Made by a program: the position numbers and the translations under genes
Shown: piece by piece, positions 1 through 9,303 of the stretch
Layout: each line of letters begins with the position of its first letter
How positions within the stretch are numbered: position 1 is the first letter of the stretch
Source of the DNA: CAVPEV01 sp963703555
Lineage (GTDB): Bacteria > Actinomycetota > Actinomycetes > Actinomycetales > Cellulomonadaceae
DNA: 64,000 nt
Direction of reading: 5' to 3'
Assembly: GCA_963703555.1 (NCBI GenBank)
Contig: CAVPEV010000046.1
Coordinates: 62,001-126,000 of the forward strand
Notes under the pieces: model-generated
What the model saw: the letters and a program-made list of their open reading frames with translations, nothing else
Database searches by the model: none
What the model was told of the DNA's origin: nothing

Positions 1-330
1 GGCGTGGACCCGGGCCTGCTCGCCGAGCGCGGTGCGGTGGACCCGGACGTCGCCATGGCGATGGCGCAGGGTGTGCGGGACCGGCTGGGGGCGGACGTCG
101 GGCTGGCCACCACCGGCGTCGCGGGGCCCGACCCGCAGGACGGCAAGCCCCCGGGCACAGTGCACGTGGCGGTGGCCGTCGGGGACCACGTCGAGGTCCG
201 CTCCCTGCGGCTCCCGGGCGGGCGTCCCGAGGTGCGCGCGGGAGCCGTCGAGGCGGTGCTCGCACTGGCCCTGGAGGTCCTCGGCCGCACGGGAACACCG
301 GTTGGGGGCCGTGCGTTGGGACGGTCATGA
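1..330 (+). CDS. CinA-family protein, C-terminal part (5' end outside window)
   Basis: This is the C-terminal portion of a CinA/PncC-type protein, a family that deamidates nicotinamide mononucleotide in pyridine nucleotide salvage. Reading from base 1, about 109 residues are visible. They include the family's conserved TTGVAGPD segment followed by KPPGTVHVAV. The stop TGA is at 328-330. In actinobacteria a cinA homologue commonly sits just upstream of the clgR regulator and the recA region, and the same order is seen here. The start and any N-terminal domain lie outside the window, so a stand-alone PncC and a full two-domain CinA cannot be told apart. Confidence 0.85.
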   Translation, partial: GVDPGLLAERGAVDPDVAMAMAQGVRDRLGADVGLATTGVAGPDPQDGKPPGTVHVAVAVGDHVEVRSLRLPGGRPEVRAGAVEAVLALALEVLGRTGTPVGGRALGRS

Positions 331-494
331 CCAGCACTCGACCCCCCGTCCGGACCACCGCGCAGCGGGCGACCGCTGCGAGGTACGGTGGAACATCCCC
401 GGCGAGGGGACGCAGCGCCGTACGTGCGGTCCGTCCGGTCCGTCCGGGCGCGGTACAGGCAGGAGATCTCGAGCAGCAGAGAGGGGGACGCCGG

Positions 495-830
495 ATGGTC
501 GTGCTACGTCGGGAGATCGGTGACGTGCTCCGCCTGGTGCGCCAGCGCGAGCGGCGAACCCTGCGCGAGGTGTCCGCCGCGGCGCGGGTCTCCCTGGGCT
601 ATCTCAGCGAGGTCGAACGAGGGCAGAAGGAGGCGTCGTCGGAGCTGCTCGCGAGCATCTGCTCCGCGTTGGACGTCCCGATGTCGGTGGTGCTCCGCGA
701 GGTCAGCGACCGCATCGCGGTCGCGGAAGGTCTCGTCGTGCCGGACACCATCCCGGCGGACCTGGCGGCCGCGGTCCGCGGCGAGAACCGCCGGGCGCGC
801 ACCTGGACGGAGCTGGCGCCTGTCGGGTGA
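495..830 (+). CDS. clgR: XRE-family transcriptional regulator, ClgR-like
   Basis: This 111-residue protein has a helix-turn-helix at about residues 12-66 with the conserved TLREVSAAARVSLGYLSEVE segment. It resembles ClgR, the actinobacterial activator of clp protease genes. The position directly after a cinA homologue matches the clgR locus in Mycobacterium and Streptomyces. ATG 495 was chosen because a GAGGGGG ribosome-binding site lies just upstream (about 481-487) and the protein then begins at the family's usual N-terminus. An in-frame ATG at 327 would add a low-complexity extension and overlap the previous stop. The C-terminus ends in PVG, not the AA-type tail that directs Clp degradation of some ClgR proteins. 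Regulation by proteolysis is therefore unproven here. Confidence 0.85.
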   Translation: MVVLRREIGDVLRLVRQRERRTLREVSAAARVSLGYLSEVERGQKEASSELLASICSALDVPMSVVLREVSDRIAVAEGLVVPDTIPADLAAAVRGENRRARTWTELAPVG

Positions 831-887
831 GGTATGGCCGCCCCCGGGGCGGCGACCCGGACCGACGGCAGGTCGGACTCCGCCCGG

Positions 888-3800
888 TCAGACTCCGCCC
901 CGCAGGCGGAGCCCCCGGGGGGTCACCGTGAAGCCGTGCGAGAGCAGCGCGGCCACCAGTGGTCGGTCCGCGGTGGCTCCGAGCACGTCCTGGCCGTCCA
1001 CGTGGGCCACCGTGGGGCGGCCCAGCCACCCCGCCCGGACGGCGTCGGCGAACCCGGCGGCGCCCCGGTCGAGCAGGGCGCGGTCCGCGCCGAACGTGAG
1101 CAGGGACCGGCCGCCCCGTTCCACGAAGATCACCAGTGCTCCGTCGACGAGGACGACCGCCGCCCCGGCCTTGCGGCCGGGACGATGGCTCACCGGCGCC
1201 GTGCCGTCGGCCGGGTGCGGCCAGGCGAGCGCGGCACCGTACGGGTTCGCAGGGTCGGTGGCGGCCAGAACGAGCGTTCGGGGCCGGCTGCCCAGGCCGT
1301 GGGAGGTGCTCGGACCGACGTCGGTTCCGGGCCCGGGCAGGTCGGCGATGTCCCGCGCCACTCGGCGCAGCTCGTCGACCGCTCCGGGCAGCGCGAACTG
1401 CGAGCCTCCCAGATGTTCGACGAAATACCCCCGCCTGGCCCGGCCGGACTGCTCGAGCGCGGAGAGCACCCGGTAGACGGCTGCGAAGCCACCCGGCACG
1501 CCCTCGCTCGCCGCGACGGCCCGGGTGAGCACGCCGTGGCGGTCGAGGAGCTGGAGGGCCAGGGCGTGCGCGCGCACCGTCGGGTCGGGTTCGCGGGCGG
1601 GCAGCAGCGACCACCGGCCACCACCGTCGCCCGCGACGGAGCCCCGCCCGGGTCGCCCCACAGCGAGCGCCCGGCGTCCGTGTCCGACCGACATCGACCG
1701 TGGTCGGGGTTGGTGGCCCGGTCCTCGCGCCCGCAGCGGGGCGAGCCGGTCGTTGGTCACCAGACCGGCCCACACGAGGTCCCACACGGCAGCCGTCACC
1801 GTGGTCAGGTCGGTCGCCCGTGCTCCGGGCTCCGGTGCACCTGCGCCGCCGGCGGGGACCGGTGCGGTGTCGGCATGCACGCGGGCGACGAGCCCTCCGA
1901 GGAAGTACGCGCCGCCGTCGGCGAGCGCGGACAGCACGGCGCGGTGGGCCGTCCCGGTGGGAACCGCGGCGTCGTCGACCCAGGGCAGGGTGAGGTCAGC
2001 GACGTCGGCCGGGTGGAGGCTGACCAGCGCGTCGTGGCCGGACAGCTCCCCGTGCGCCGCCCACACCACCTGACCGGCGCCGACGAGCTCGTCGAGCATT
2101 CCCGGGGAGTAGTCACCGACCCGGGCCGGCAGCACCAGCCCCTCCAGCGCCGAGAGTGGCAGGGGCACACCGGCCAGCTGCTCGACGGCCCGCAGCAGCG
2201 CGGCCGGGCCGCGGGGCGCGGACGACCCGCCACGTCGGCCCGGCGACCCATGGTCCGGCTCGCCCGGAGCGCCGACGCCCTGCCAGGACGGCAGGAAGGC
2301 GCCGAGAGCGCGCTGCGGGACCGGCTCCACCTCGGCGCGCAGCGCGGCTAGCGAACGGCGCCGCAGGGTGCGCAGCACGTCGACGTCGCAGTACTCCTCG
2401 CCGACGCCGCCGAGGACGTCCGGGCGCAGCGGCCCGGCGACGAGCGCACCGTCGCGGACCAGCCGGTCGGCGACCTCGGCCACGACCGCACGGCCGAGGC
2501 CCAGCTGCATCGCCACGTCACGGGCCGCGAACGGCCCGTGGGTGCGCGCGTACCGTCGCACCAGGTCGCCGAGCGGGTCCGCGACGGGTGCGCCGAACGC
2601 CTCGGGCATGGTGACCGGTACCGCGGCGCCGAGCGCGTCCCGCAGCCGGCCGGTGTCCTCGACCGCCGCCCACTGCTCGGCGCGGTCCGGTGCGACCCCC
2701 GGGAGGCGGACGCGCAGCGCACGGCCGTCGCCCGCCAGGGCGGCCAGCCAGCCGGCGACCTGCTCGCGCTGGTCCGGGCGGGTGCGCACGGCCGCCTCCG
2801 CGGCGGTGAGCGGACCGTGCGTGCGCAGCAGGTCGGCCAGCGCCTCCGCGTCGCGGACCTGGCGTTCCGGTGCGAGCCTGGCCAGCTCCGCCTCGGTACG
2901 GACCACCTGGGTGGGGTCGAGCAGGTCGGCCACCGGGGGCGCCTGCCCACCGAGGAGCTCGGCGAGCAGCGTGGGGTCCAGGGTGAGGGCCGCGGCCCGG
3001 CGCTCGGCCAGGGGCGCGTCGCCGTCGTAGAGGAACTGGGCCGTGTAGCCGAACAGCAGCGACTGGGCGAACGGTGACGGGGCGGCGGTGGTGACCTGGA
3101 CGACCCGCACCTGGCCGGTCGTCAGCCGGCCCATGAGGTCGGTGAGGGCCGGCACGTCGAAGTCGTCGCGCAGGCACTCCCGCGCCGCCTCCAGGAGGAT
3201 GGGGAAGTCCGGGTACCGGGACGCCACCTGGAGCAGCTGGGCGGACCGCTGCCGTTGCTGCCACAGCGGGGTGCGCCGGTCCGGGCGGCGCCGCGGCAGC
3301 AGGAGTGCCCGTGCGGCCGCCTCCCGGAACCGGGCGGCGAACAGCGTGGATCCGGCCAGGCCCGCGCGGACCGCGGTCTGGACGTCGGCGGGGTCGATCA
3401 GCAGGTCGGCCGCCATCAGCCCGGGGCCGGCCCCGGGTGCGCCCGGCTGGGCGCCGGGCTCGAGGACGTCGGGCAGCCGCAGCACGATGCCGTCGTCGGA
3501 GTGCAGGGCTGCGGCGTCCAGCCCGAACCGCTCGTGCAGCCGCTGGACCAGCACGAGGGCCCACGGCGCGTGCACCTGCGCCCCATACGGGGAGTGCACC
3601 ACCACCCGCCAGTCACCGAGCTCGTCGCGGAACTGCTCGACCACGACCGTGGTGTCCGTGGGCAGCGCGCCGGTGGCCGCGCGCTGCTCGGCGAGGTAGG
3701 CGAGAAGGTTGTCGGCTGCCCATGCGTCCAGGCCGGTGGCGGCCAGCCGGGCGCGCGCCCGGACCGGCGTCAGGGCTGCGAGCTCGCGGACCCAGGCGCC

Positions 3801-5810
3801 GACGGCGCGGCCCAGCGGTGCCGGCCGGCCCGGCGAGTCGCCCTTCCAGAACGGCAGCCGACCGGGCACGCCGGGAGCCGGGCTGACCAGGACACGGTCG
3901 GGCGTGATCTCCTCGATGCGCCAGGTGCTGGACCCGAGGGTGAACGTGTCGCCGACCCGGGACTCGTAGACCATCTCCTCGTCGAGCTCACCGACCCGCC
4001 GGCCCCCGCCGGCCGGAGCAGGATCGGTGGCCACCCCTGCGACGTGGGCCGCCGAGCCTGCGAGGTAGACGCCGTAGGTGCCGCGGTCCGGGATGGTGCC
4101 GCCGCTGGTCACCGCCAGCCGTAGCGCGCCGGGGCGGGCGTGCAGCACGTCGCGCGCGCGGTCCCAGACCAGCCGCGGGCGCAGCTCGGCGAACTCCTCG
4201 CTGGGGTAGCGCCCGGCCAGCATGTCCAGCACCGCGTACCAGGTCGCCTCGCCGAGCTCGGCGAACGGCGCCGCGCGGCGGACCACCCGGGCGAGCTGTG
4301 CGACCGACCAGTCCTCGACGGCGACCATCGCCACGACCTGCTGCGCGAGCACGTCCAACGGGTTGGCCGGCACGTGCAGCGCCTCCAGCTGCCCGGCGCG
4401 CATCCGCTCGGCGGTGACCGCCGCCGGGACGAGCTCGCCCCGGAAGGTCGGCAGTACCACTCCGTGGGACACGGCGCCCACCTGGTGCCCGGACCGGCCC
4501 ACCCGCTGCAGGCCGCTCGCGACCGACGGCGGTGCCCCGACCTGCACCACGAGGTCGATGGCGCCCATGTCGATCCCGAGCTCCAGGGAGCTGGTCGCCA
4601 CCACGGCGGGCAGCAGTCCGGCCTTGAGCTCCGACTCCGTGCGGGTGCGCTCCGCCCGGCTCATCGAGCCGTGGTGGGCTCGGGCGAGGATGCCCTCCGG
4701 GTGGCGGGTGTCCACCCCCACGGCCACCCCCGACTGTGCGAGGACCTGGGCGGGCTGCAGGCTGCCGGGATCGGCGAAGCCGTCCCCGCGGCGCTGGGCC
4801 CACAGCTCGTTGATCCGGGTGGTGAGCCGTTCGGCGCTCCTGCGTGAGTTGGTGAAGACCAGGGTGGAGCGGTGCGCCGTGACGAGGTCGACGACGCGCT
4901 CCTCCACGTGCGGCCATACGGACGCCCGGCGCGGGCCGACGCCCGCCGGCTCGGTCCCGCCGTCCGGACCGTGCGGCACCGGTCCGCCGGGGGCGGCCGG
5001 GTCGGTCAGGCCGGTCAAGTCGGTCAGGTCGGGCACCGGGACGACGACCTCGACCTCGATGGCCTTGTCGACGGGCGGTTGCACCACGACGACCTCCCGG
5101 CCGCCGTCGGCGCGGGGGCGCGCCCCGGCCAACCAGCCGGCCACGACGTCGACGGGCCGGACGGTGGCGGACAGGCCGATGCGCTGCACCGGTCCTGTGC
5201 GGTCGGCCACCAGCGCGTCCAGGCGCTCCAGCGACAGCGCGAGGTGGGCCCCCCGCTTGGTGCCGGCGAGCGCGTGGACCTCGTCGACGATCACCGTGCC
5301 GACCCCGGCCAGCCCGGCCCGCGCCCGGGAGGTGAGGATGAGGTACAGGGACTCGGGCGTCGTGACGAGGATGTCCGGCGGACGGGTGGCGAACGCGCGC
5401 CGCTGTGCCGGCGGGGTGTCCCCGGTGCGCACGCCCACCCGGACGTCGCGGACCGGGACGCCCAGCCGGTCCGCCGCGTGCCGGATGCCGACGAGCGGTG
5501 TGCGCAGGTTCCGCTCGACGTCGGCGGCCAGCGCCTTCAGCGGTGAGACGTAGAGGACCCGGCAGGCGAGGGCCGGGTCGGCGTCCCCGGTGCCGGGGGG
5601 TGGGGCGGCGTGCAGCGCGTCGAGCGCCCACAGGAACGCGGCCAGCGTCTTGCCCGACCCCGTCGGCGCTACGACGAGGGCATGACGCCCGGAGGCCACC
5701 GCCTCCCAGGCGCCGACCTGCGCCGGCGTGGGCACGGCGAAGGTCTGCGCGAACCAGGCCCGGGTGGCAGGGCTGAGCCGCGTGAGCGGGTCGGGCCGGC
5801 CGGGCGTCAC
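888..5810 (-). CDS. lhr: ATP-dependent helicase Lhr (large DEAD/DEAH-type)
   Basis: This predicted protein of about 1640 residues belongs to the Lhr superfamily 2 helicases, DNA-damage-associated 3'-5' translocases found in many actinobacteria. Visible motifs near the N-terminus are Walker A (APTGSGKT), the DEVH box in VDEVHALAG, motif III SAT, and motif VI QRVGRSGHQVG. A long C-terminal region typical of full-length Lhr follows (family members are about 1500 residues). The GTG at 5810 is preferred because it directly precedes the conserved start of the helicase core (PLTRLSPATRAWF). The frame stays open far upstream, but that part runs antisense through the next two genes. The gene is convergent with clgR and divergent from DUF3046. 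Confidence 0.92.
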   Translation of the reverse strand: MTPGRPDPLTRLSPATRAWFAQTFAVPTPAQVGAWEAVASGRHALVVAPTGSGKTLAAFLWALDALHAAPPPGTGDADPALACRVLYVSPLKALAADVERNLRTPLVGIRHAADRLGVPVRDVRVGVRTGDTPPAQRRAFATRPPDILVTTPESLYLILTSRARAGLAGVGTVIVDEVHALAGTKRGAHLALSLERLDALVADRTGPVQRIGLSATVRPVDVVAGWLAGARPRADGGREVVVVQPPVDKAIEVEVVVPVPDLTDLTGLTDPAAPGGPVPHGPDGGTEPAGVGPRRASVWPHVEERVVDLVTAHRSTLVFTNSRRSAERLTTRINELWAQRRGDGFADPGSLQPAQVLAQSGVAVGVDTRHPEGILARAHHGSMSRAERTRTESELKAGLLPAVVATSSLELGIDMGAIDLVVQVGAPPSVASGLQRVGRSGHQVGAVSHGVVLPTFRGELVPAAVTAERMRAGQLEALHVPANPLDVLAQQVVAMVAVEDWSVAQLARVVRRAAPFAELGEATWYAVLDMLAGRYPSEEFAELRPRLVWDRARDVLHARPGALRLAVTSGGTIPDRGTYGVYLAGSAAHVAGVATDPAPAGGGRRVGELDEEMVYESRVGDTFTLGSSTWRIEEITPDRVLVSPAPGVPGRLPFWKGDSPGRPAPLGRAVGAWVRELAALTPVRARARLAATGLDAWAADNLLAYLAEQRAATGALPTDTTVVVEQFRDELGDWRVVVHSPYGAQVHAPWALVLVQRLHERFGLDAAALHSDDGIVLRLPDVLEPGAQPGAPGAGPGLMAADLLIDPADVQTAVRAGLAGSTLFAARFREAAARALLLPRRRPDRRTPLWQQRQRSAQLLQVASRYPDFPILLEAARECLRDDFDVPALTDLMGRLTTGQVRVVQVTTAAPSPFAQSLLFGYTAQFLYDGDAPLAERRAAALTLDPTLLAELLGGQAPPVADLLDPTQVVRTEAELARLAPERQVRDAEALADLLRTHGPLTAAEAAVRTRPDQREQVAGWLAALAGDGRALRVRLPGVAPDRAEQWAAVEDTGRLRDALGAAVPVTMPEAFGAPVADPLGDLVRRYARTHGPFAARDVAMQLGLGRAVVAEVADRLVRDGALVAGPLRPDVLGGVGEEYCDVDVLRTLRRRSLAALRAEVEPVPQRALGAFLPSWQGVGAPGEPDHGSPGRRGGSSAPRGPAALLRAVEQLAGVPLPLSALEGLVLPARVGDYSPGMLDELVGAGQVVWAAHGELSGHDALVSLHPADVADLTLPWVDDAAVPTGTAHRAVLSALADGGAYFLGGLVARVHADTAPVPAGGAGAPEPGARATDLTTVTAAVWDLVWAGLVTNDRLAPLRARGPGHQPRPRSMSVGHGRRALAVGRPGRGSVAGDGGGRWSLLPAREPDPTVRAHALALQLLDRHGVLTRAVAASEGVPGGFAAVYRVLSALEQSGRARRGYFVEHLGGSQFALPGAVDELRRVARDIADLPGPGTDVGPSTSHGLGSRPRTLVLAATDPANPYGAALAWPHPADGTAPVSHRPGRKAGAAVVLVDGALVIFVERGGRSLLTFGADRALLDRGAAGFADAVRAGWLGRPTVAHVDGQDVLGATADRPLVAALLSHGFTVTPRGLRLRGGV

Positions 5811-5923
5811 CGCACCATTGTCGACGGTGCCGGTGACATCGGTCCCGGCTGACCTGGCTCCCGCCCGGCACCGGTCCGAGGCACCCGGCGGCAGCCGTCG
5901 GCCCGCGGTGGCAGGCTGGTGCG

Positions 5924-6154
5924 GTGCGCTACCGCGAGTTCTGGCAGCTGGTCGACGAGGTGCTCGGCCGCGAGGGCCGGACCCTGACCCGGGAGCTCGT
6001 CCTGCTGCGCCTGGGCGGTGCGACCGCGGTGCAGGCCCTCGACGCGGGCGTCGAGCCGCGCGACGTGTGGCACGCGCTGTGCGACGAGCTCGACGTGCCG
6101 GAGTCGCGCCGGTGGGGGGCCGACCCGCACCGGCAGGCCCCGCCGCGGCGGTGA
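5924..6154 (+). CDS. DUF3046 family protein
   Basis: This 76-residue protein begins MRYREFWQLVDEVLG and contains GVEPRDVWHALCDELDVP. Both segments are characteristic of DUF3046, a small actinobacterial family usually found close to recA. Its function is unknown. The GTG start at 5924 gives the conserved N-terminus. The gene is divergent from lhr, with 113 bp between their starts that may carry both promoters. No transmembrane segment or metal motif is visible. Confidence 0.85.
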   Translation: MRYREFWQLVDEVLGREGRTLTRELVLLRLGGATAVQALDAGVEPRDVWHALCDELDVPESRRWGADPHRQAPPRR

Positions 6155-6195
6155 CCGGCGGACCGACCCGCCGGGGGCTGTGACAGGCTGGGACC

Positions 6196-8241
6196 GTGGC
6201 TGACCGGCCGGTCTGGTGGCCCACGCTCGTCGACGTGGGGGATGCCGCGCTCGCCCTGGTGACCACGGCGGCAGGGCTGGCTGTGGGCATCGGCCTGGTC
6301 GACGGCGTCTCGGCGGACAACCCGGGCGCCGTGCTCCTCGTCGCGCTCGCCGTCGCCGTCGGCGACCTCGTCCTGCGGGCACCGTTGCGGCTGCTCGCGC
6401 GGGCCACCGGCGCACCGGGGGCGGTGGCTGCCGGCGTCGTCGCGCAGACCGCGGTGGCCTGGGGTGCGCTGCGGCTCGTCCCCGGCGTGACGGCGAGCTC
6501 GGCGTGGGCGGTCGTCGCCGTGCTCGTGGTGGCCGCCATGGCGATGGCGGCCGGGCGATGGGCGTGGGGCGTGAACGACTCCGAGTACGTCATGGGCGAC
6601 GTGCTGCGCCGGTCACGCGCTGCTGCGCGGCGCGCCGGCGCCGCCGGTGCGCGGCCGGGTGCCGAACGCCCTGCCGGACTGCTCGTCGTGATCCTGGACG
6701 GGGTCAGCGCCCCGGTGCTGCGCGAGGCGGTCGAGGCGGGTCTGGCCCCCACCCTGGCGCGGTGGCTGGATCGCGGCTCGCACCGGCTCGAGGAGTGGTG
6801 GGCCGGCGCCCCGGCCACCACCCCGGCCAGCCAGGCCGGTCTGCTCCACGCCAGCACGGCGGTCCCGGCGTTCCGCTGGTGGGACCGGGACCTGGGCCGG
6901 CTCGTGGTGTCGAACCATCCCGTCGATGCGGCGCGGCTCGAGGCGCAGGTGTCCACCGGGGACGGCCTGCTCGCCCACGATGGCGTGGCCGTGGCGACCA
7001 TGCTCTCCGGGGACGCGCCGACCGCGTTGCTGGTCATGAGTCGCGCCGGCCGGCGCGACTCCGGTGCGTCCTACCTACGGTTCTTCGCCAGCCCTTTCGT
7101 GCTCGCCCGCGCGGTCGGGCTGACCGTGGGAGAGATGGTCAAGGAGCTGTACCAGGCCCGCCGCCAGCGGGTCCGGGGGGTCACCCCGCGGGTGTCCCGG
7201 ACCGGCTGGTACGTGCTGCTCCGGGGGGTCAGCAACGTTGCCCTGCGGGACCTGGCGACCTCCCTGGTGGCCGAGCACCTGGTGCGCGGCGCCCCGACCG
7301 TGTGTGTCGACTACGTCGACTACGACGAGATCGCCCATCACGCCGGTCCGCGGCGGCCCGAGGCGATGCGCGCGCTCGAGGGTCTGGACCGGGTGCTGGG
7401 CATCCTCGAGCAGGTGCTGCCGGTGGCGGGCCGCGACTACCGGGTGGTCGTCGCCTCCGACCACGGCCAGTCGTTGGGTACGCCGTTCTCCCAGGTCGCG
7501 CACGCGACGCTGACACAGACCGTCCGGGACCTGATGGATCGCTGCGTCACCGGCCCGGTCCGTGCCGTGCAGGCCGGTGACGGTGAGGACTGGGGTCCGA
7601 TCAACGCCCTGCTCACCTCCCTGACGTCCCGGCGACGCGACCGCGCGGTGGTGCTCGGTCCGGACGCGGACCAGCGCGCCGCCGGGCAGGCCGACGTCGT
7701 GGTCGCCGCGTCCGGCAACCTCGCCATGGTGTGGTTCCCCGGCCTGCCGCGCCGCCCGAGCCTGGACGAGGTGCAGGACCGCTGGCCGGGTCTGGTCGCG
7801 GCGCTGGCGGCGCAGCCCGGGATCGGCGCGGTCGTCGTGGACACCGCGGAGCGGGGCCTGGTCGCGGTGGGCTCGGGGGGGCTGGTGCTCCTCGAGCAGG
7901 AGGGTCACCCGGTCGAGGGGATCGACCCGCTGGCCGGCTACGGCGTGCGTGCGGCGAAGGACCTGGCCGGCGCGGCCCGCCGCCCGCACGCCGGCGACCT
8001 GGTGCTGGTGTCCTCGGTCACGCCGGACGGGCACGTGCACGCGTTCGAGGAGCAGGTCGGTTCGCACGGAGGCCTGGGCGGGGAGCAGAACCGGGCCCTG
8101 CTCGTGCACCCGACCGAGCTGACCCTCGACGACGACCTGGCCGGGCCGGCGGTGCCCGGCGACGAGGCGCGGCTGGTGGGGGCCGAACGGGTGCACGCCC
8201 AGCTCGTCCGCTGGCAGCGCCAGCTGGACCTGCGGCCATGA
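6196..8241 (+). CDS. Membrane-anchored alkaline phosphatase-superfamily protein with N-terminal holin-like segments
   Basis: This 681-residue protein has two parts. The first ~140 residues contain several hydrophobic helices (GDAALALVTTAAGLAVGIGLV and others) resembling the phage-holin 4 superfamily. The rest looks like a type I phosphodiesterase/nucleotide pyrophosphatase domain. It shows an N-terminal ILDGV metal-site segment, a Thr/Ser-rich PATTPASQAG segment that could hold the nucleophile, DYVDYDEIAHHAGP, and SDHGQS, the usual metal-binding Asp/His clusters. The substrate is unknown; a membrane-associated phosphodiester or phosphoglycerol compound is an inference. GTG 6196 is the start that retains the hydrophobic N-terminus. 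The ATG of the next gene overlaps its stop (ATGA), suggesting co-translation. Confidence 0.75.
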   Translation: MADRPVWWPTLVDVGDAALALVTTAAGLAVGIGLVDGVSADNPGAVLLVALAVAVGDLVLRAPLRLLARATGAPGAVAAGVVAQTAVAWGALRLVPGVTASSAWAVVAVLVVAAMAMAAGRWAWGVNDSEYVMGDVLRRSRAAARRAGAAGARPGAERPAGLLVVILDGVSAPVLREAVEAGLAPTLARWLDRGSHRLEEWWAGAPATTPASQAGLLHASTAVPAFRWWDRDLGRLVVSNHPVDAARLEAQVSTGDGLLAHDGVAVATMLSGDAPTALLVMSRAGRRDSGASYLRFFASPFVLARAVGLTVGEMVKELYQARRQRVRGVTPRVSRTGWYVLLRGVSNVALRDLATSLVAEHLVRGAPTVCVDYVDYDEIAHHAGPRRPEAMRALEGLDRVLGILEQVLPVAGRDYRVVVASDHGQSLGTPFSQVAHATLTQTVRDLMDRCVTGPVRAVQAGDGEDWGPINALLTSLTSRRRDRAVVLGPDADQRAAGQADVVVAASGNLAMVWFPGLPRRPSLDEVQDRWPGLVAALAAQPGIGAVVVDTAERGLVAVGSGGLVLLEQEGHPVEGIDPLAGYGVRAAKDLAGAARRPHAGDLVLVSSVTPDGHVHAFEEQVGSHGGLGGEQNRALLVHPTELTLDDDLAGPAVPGDEARLVGAERVHAQLVRWQRQLDLRP

Positions 8242-9032
8242 CCCCCGCGGCCGGGCCGGGAGCCGTGATCACCTGGCTGGGGCACGCCAGCGTGGTGCTG
8301 GACCTCGACGGCGTCCGGCTGCTCACCGACCCGCTGCTGGGCGGCAACGCCGGCCTGCTGCGTCGCCGGCCCGGTGAGCCCGACTCGGAGGCCTGGGCCG
8401 ACCCGGCCGTCGTGCTGCTGTCCCACCTGCACCACGACCATGCCGAGCCGGCGTCGTTGCGGCGGCTCGGGGCGGTGCCGGTGCTCACCGCTGCGGCCAA
8501 CGCGCGCTGGCTCCACCGGCACGGGTTGGGTGCCCCGGCGGGCCCGACCGCCGACGGCTGGTGGCGGCTGCCGGCGCCGGACGGAGGCGAGGTGTCGGTC
8601 CGGCTGGTGCCGGCGGTGCATGGCGGCAGGCCCATGCCGCACCGCCCGAACGCGGCGAACGGCTTCCTCGTCGTGGCACCGTCGACCGCCGTGTGGTTCG
8701 CCGGGGACACGGCGCCATACCCGGCGATGGGCGCCCTGCCGGAACTGGCCGGCCGTCCGGTCGACGTCGCACTGGTACCGGTGGGCGGGTGGGGGCCACG
8801 GCTGTCGGCAGGGCACATGGACCCGGTGCAGGCGGCCGAGGCGTGCGCGGTGGTCGGGGCACGGGTGGCGATCCCGGTGCACTGGGGCACATTGCACGCG
8901 CCGGCGTCGAGCCGGCTCCCGCCGGGGTGGATGGACCGCGCGGGTCCGGCCTTCGCGGCTGCGCTGCGCCGGCGGGCGCCGAGGTGCCACGCGGCGGTGC
9001 TGGCGCCCGGCGAGCGGGTCCGGGTGGCCTGA
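8238..9032 (+). CDS. MBL-fold metal-dependent hydrolase (UlaG/YtnP-like)
   Basis: This 264-residue metallo-beta-lactamase-fold protein carries the zinc motif SHLHHDHAE (HxHxDH), WLGHASVVLD near the N-terminus, a downstream AGDT segment, and a late IPVHWGT. This motif order matches the UlaG/RNase Z-like MBL group (often annotated 'L-ascorbate-6-phosphate lactonase-like' or NAPE-PLD-like). The true substrate cannot be read from sequence. The ATG overlaps the stop of the phosphodiesterase-like gene by 4 nt, so the two hydrolases probably form one operon. It ends before the recA regulatory region. Confidence 0.82.
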   Translation: MTPAAGPGAVITWLGHASVVLDLDGVRLLTDPLLGGNAGLLRRRPGEPDSEAWADPAVVLLSHLHHDHAEPASLRRLGAVPVLTAAANARWLHRHGLGAPAGPTADGWWRLPAPDGGEVSVRLVPAVHGGRPMPHRPNAANGFLVVAPSTAVWFAGDTAPYPAMGALPELAGRPVDVALVPVGGWGPRLSAGHMDPVQAAEACAVVGARVAIPVHWGTLHAPASSRLPPGWMDRAGPAFAAALRRRAPRCHAAVLAPGERVRVA

Positions 9033-9094
9033 GACGGGTGCCGTGCTGCGCGCCGAGCTGCGGTGCGGCGCAGTGGCGGCGTGGCGCTCCACGT

Positions 9095-9116
9095 CGAACA
9101 CCTGTTCGGCTAGGGT
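9095..9116 (+). promoter_or_regulatory. LexA box and probable -10 element of recA
   Basis: CGAACACCTGTTCG at 9095-9108 is a perfect match to the actinobacterial/Gram-positive LexA operator CGAACnnnnGTTCG. A -10-like TAGGGT follows at 9111-9116, so bound LexA would cover the -35 region. The site lies about 195 bp upstream of the recA start. This implies SOS control of recA with a long leader, or a second downstream promoter. The match is seen directly; regulation is inferred from known SOS systems. Confidence 0.85.
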
Positions 9117-9303
9117 GAGGCATGGTGACGACACCGCGGAGCCCCCGCGCTCTGCTCCGCCCCCGGCCGACGACGCGGCCGGGGGCGGAGCAGGACTGTG
9201 GACGCCCTCGCGGCGCATGTCGGTGGTCGGGCATAGCGTCACCGCACGTCGAGACCAGCTCCAGTACCTGCAGCCCGTGCTGCCCGAGACGACGAGGTGT
9301 GAC

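Noticed and set aside
5811..7037. A ~400-residue N-terminal extension of Lhr
   Set aside because: It is Pro/Ala/Arg-rich, has no helicase features and runs antisense through DUF3046 and the phosphodiesterase gene. The conserved helicase starts near 5810.
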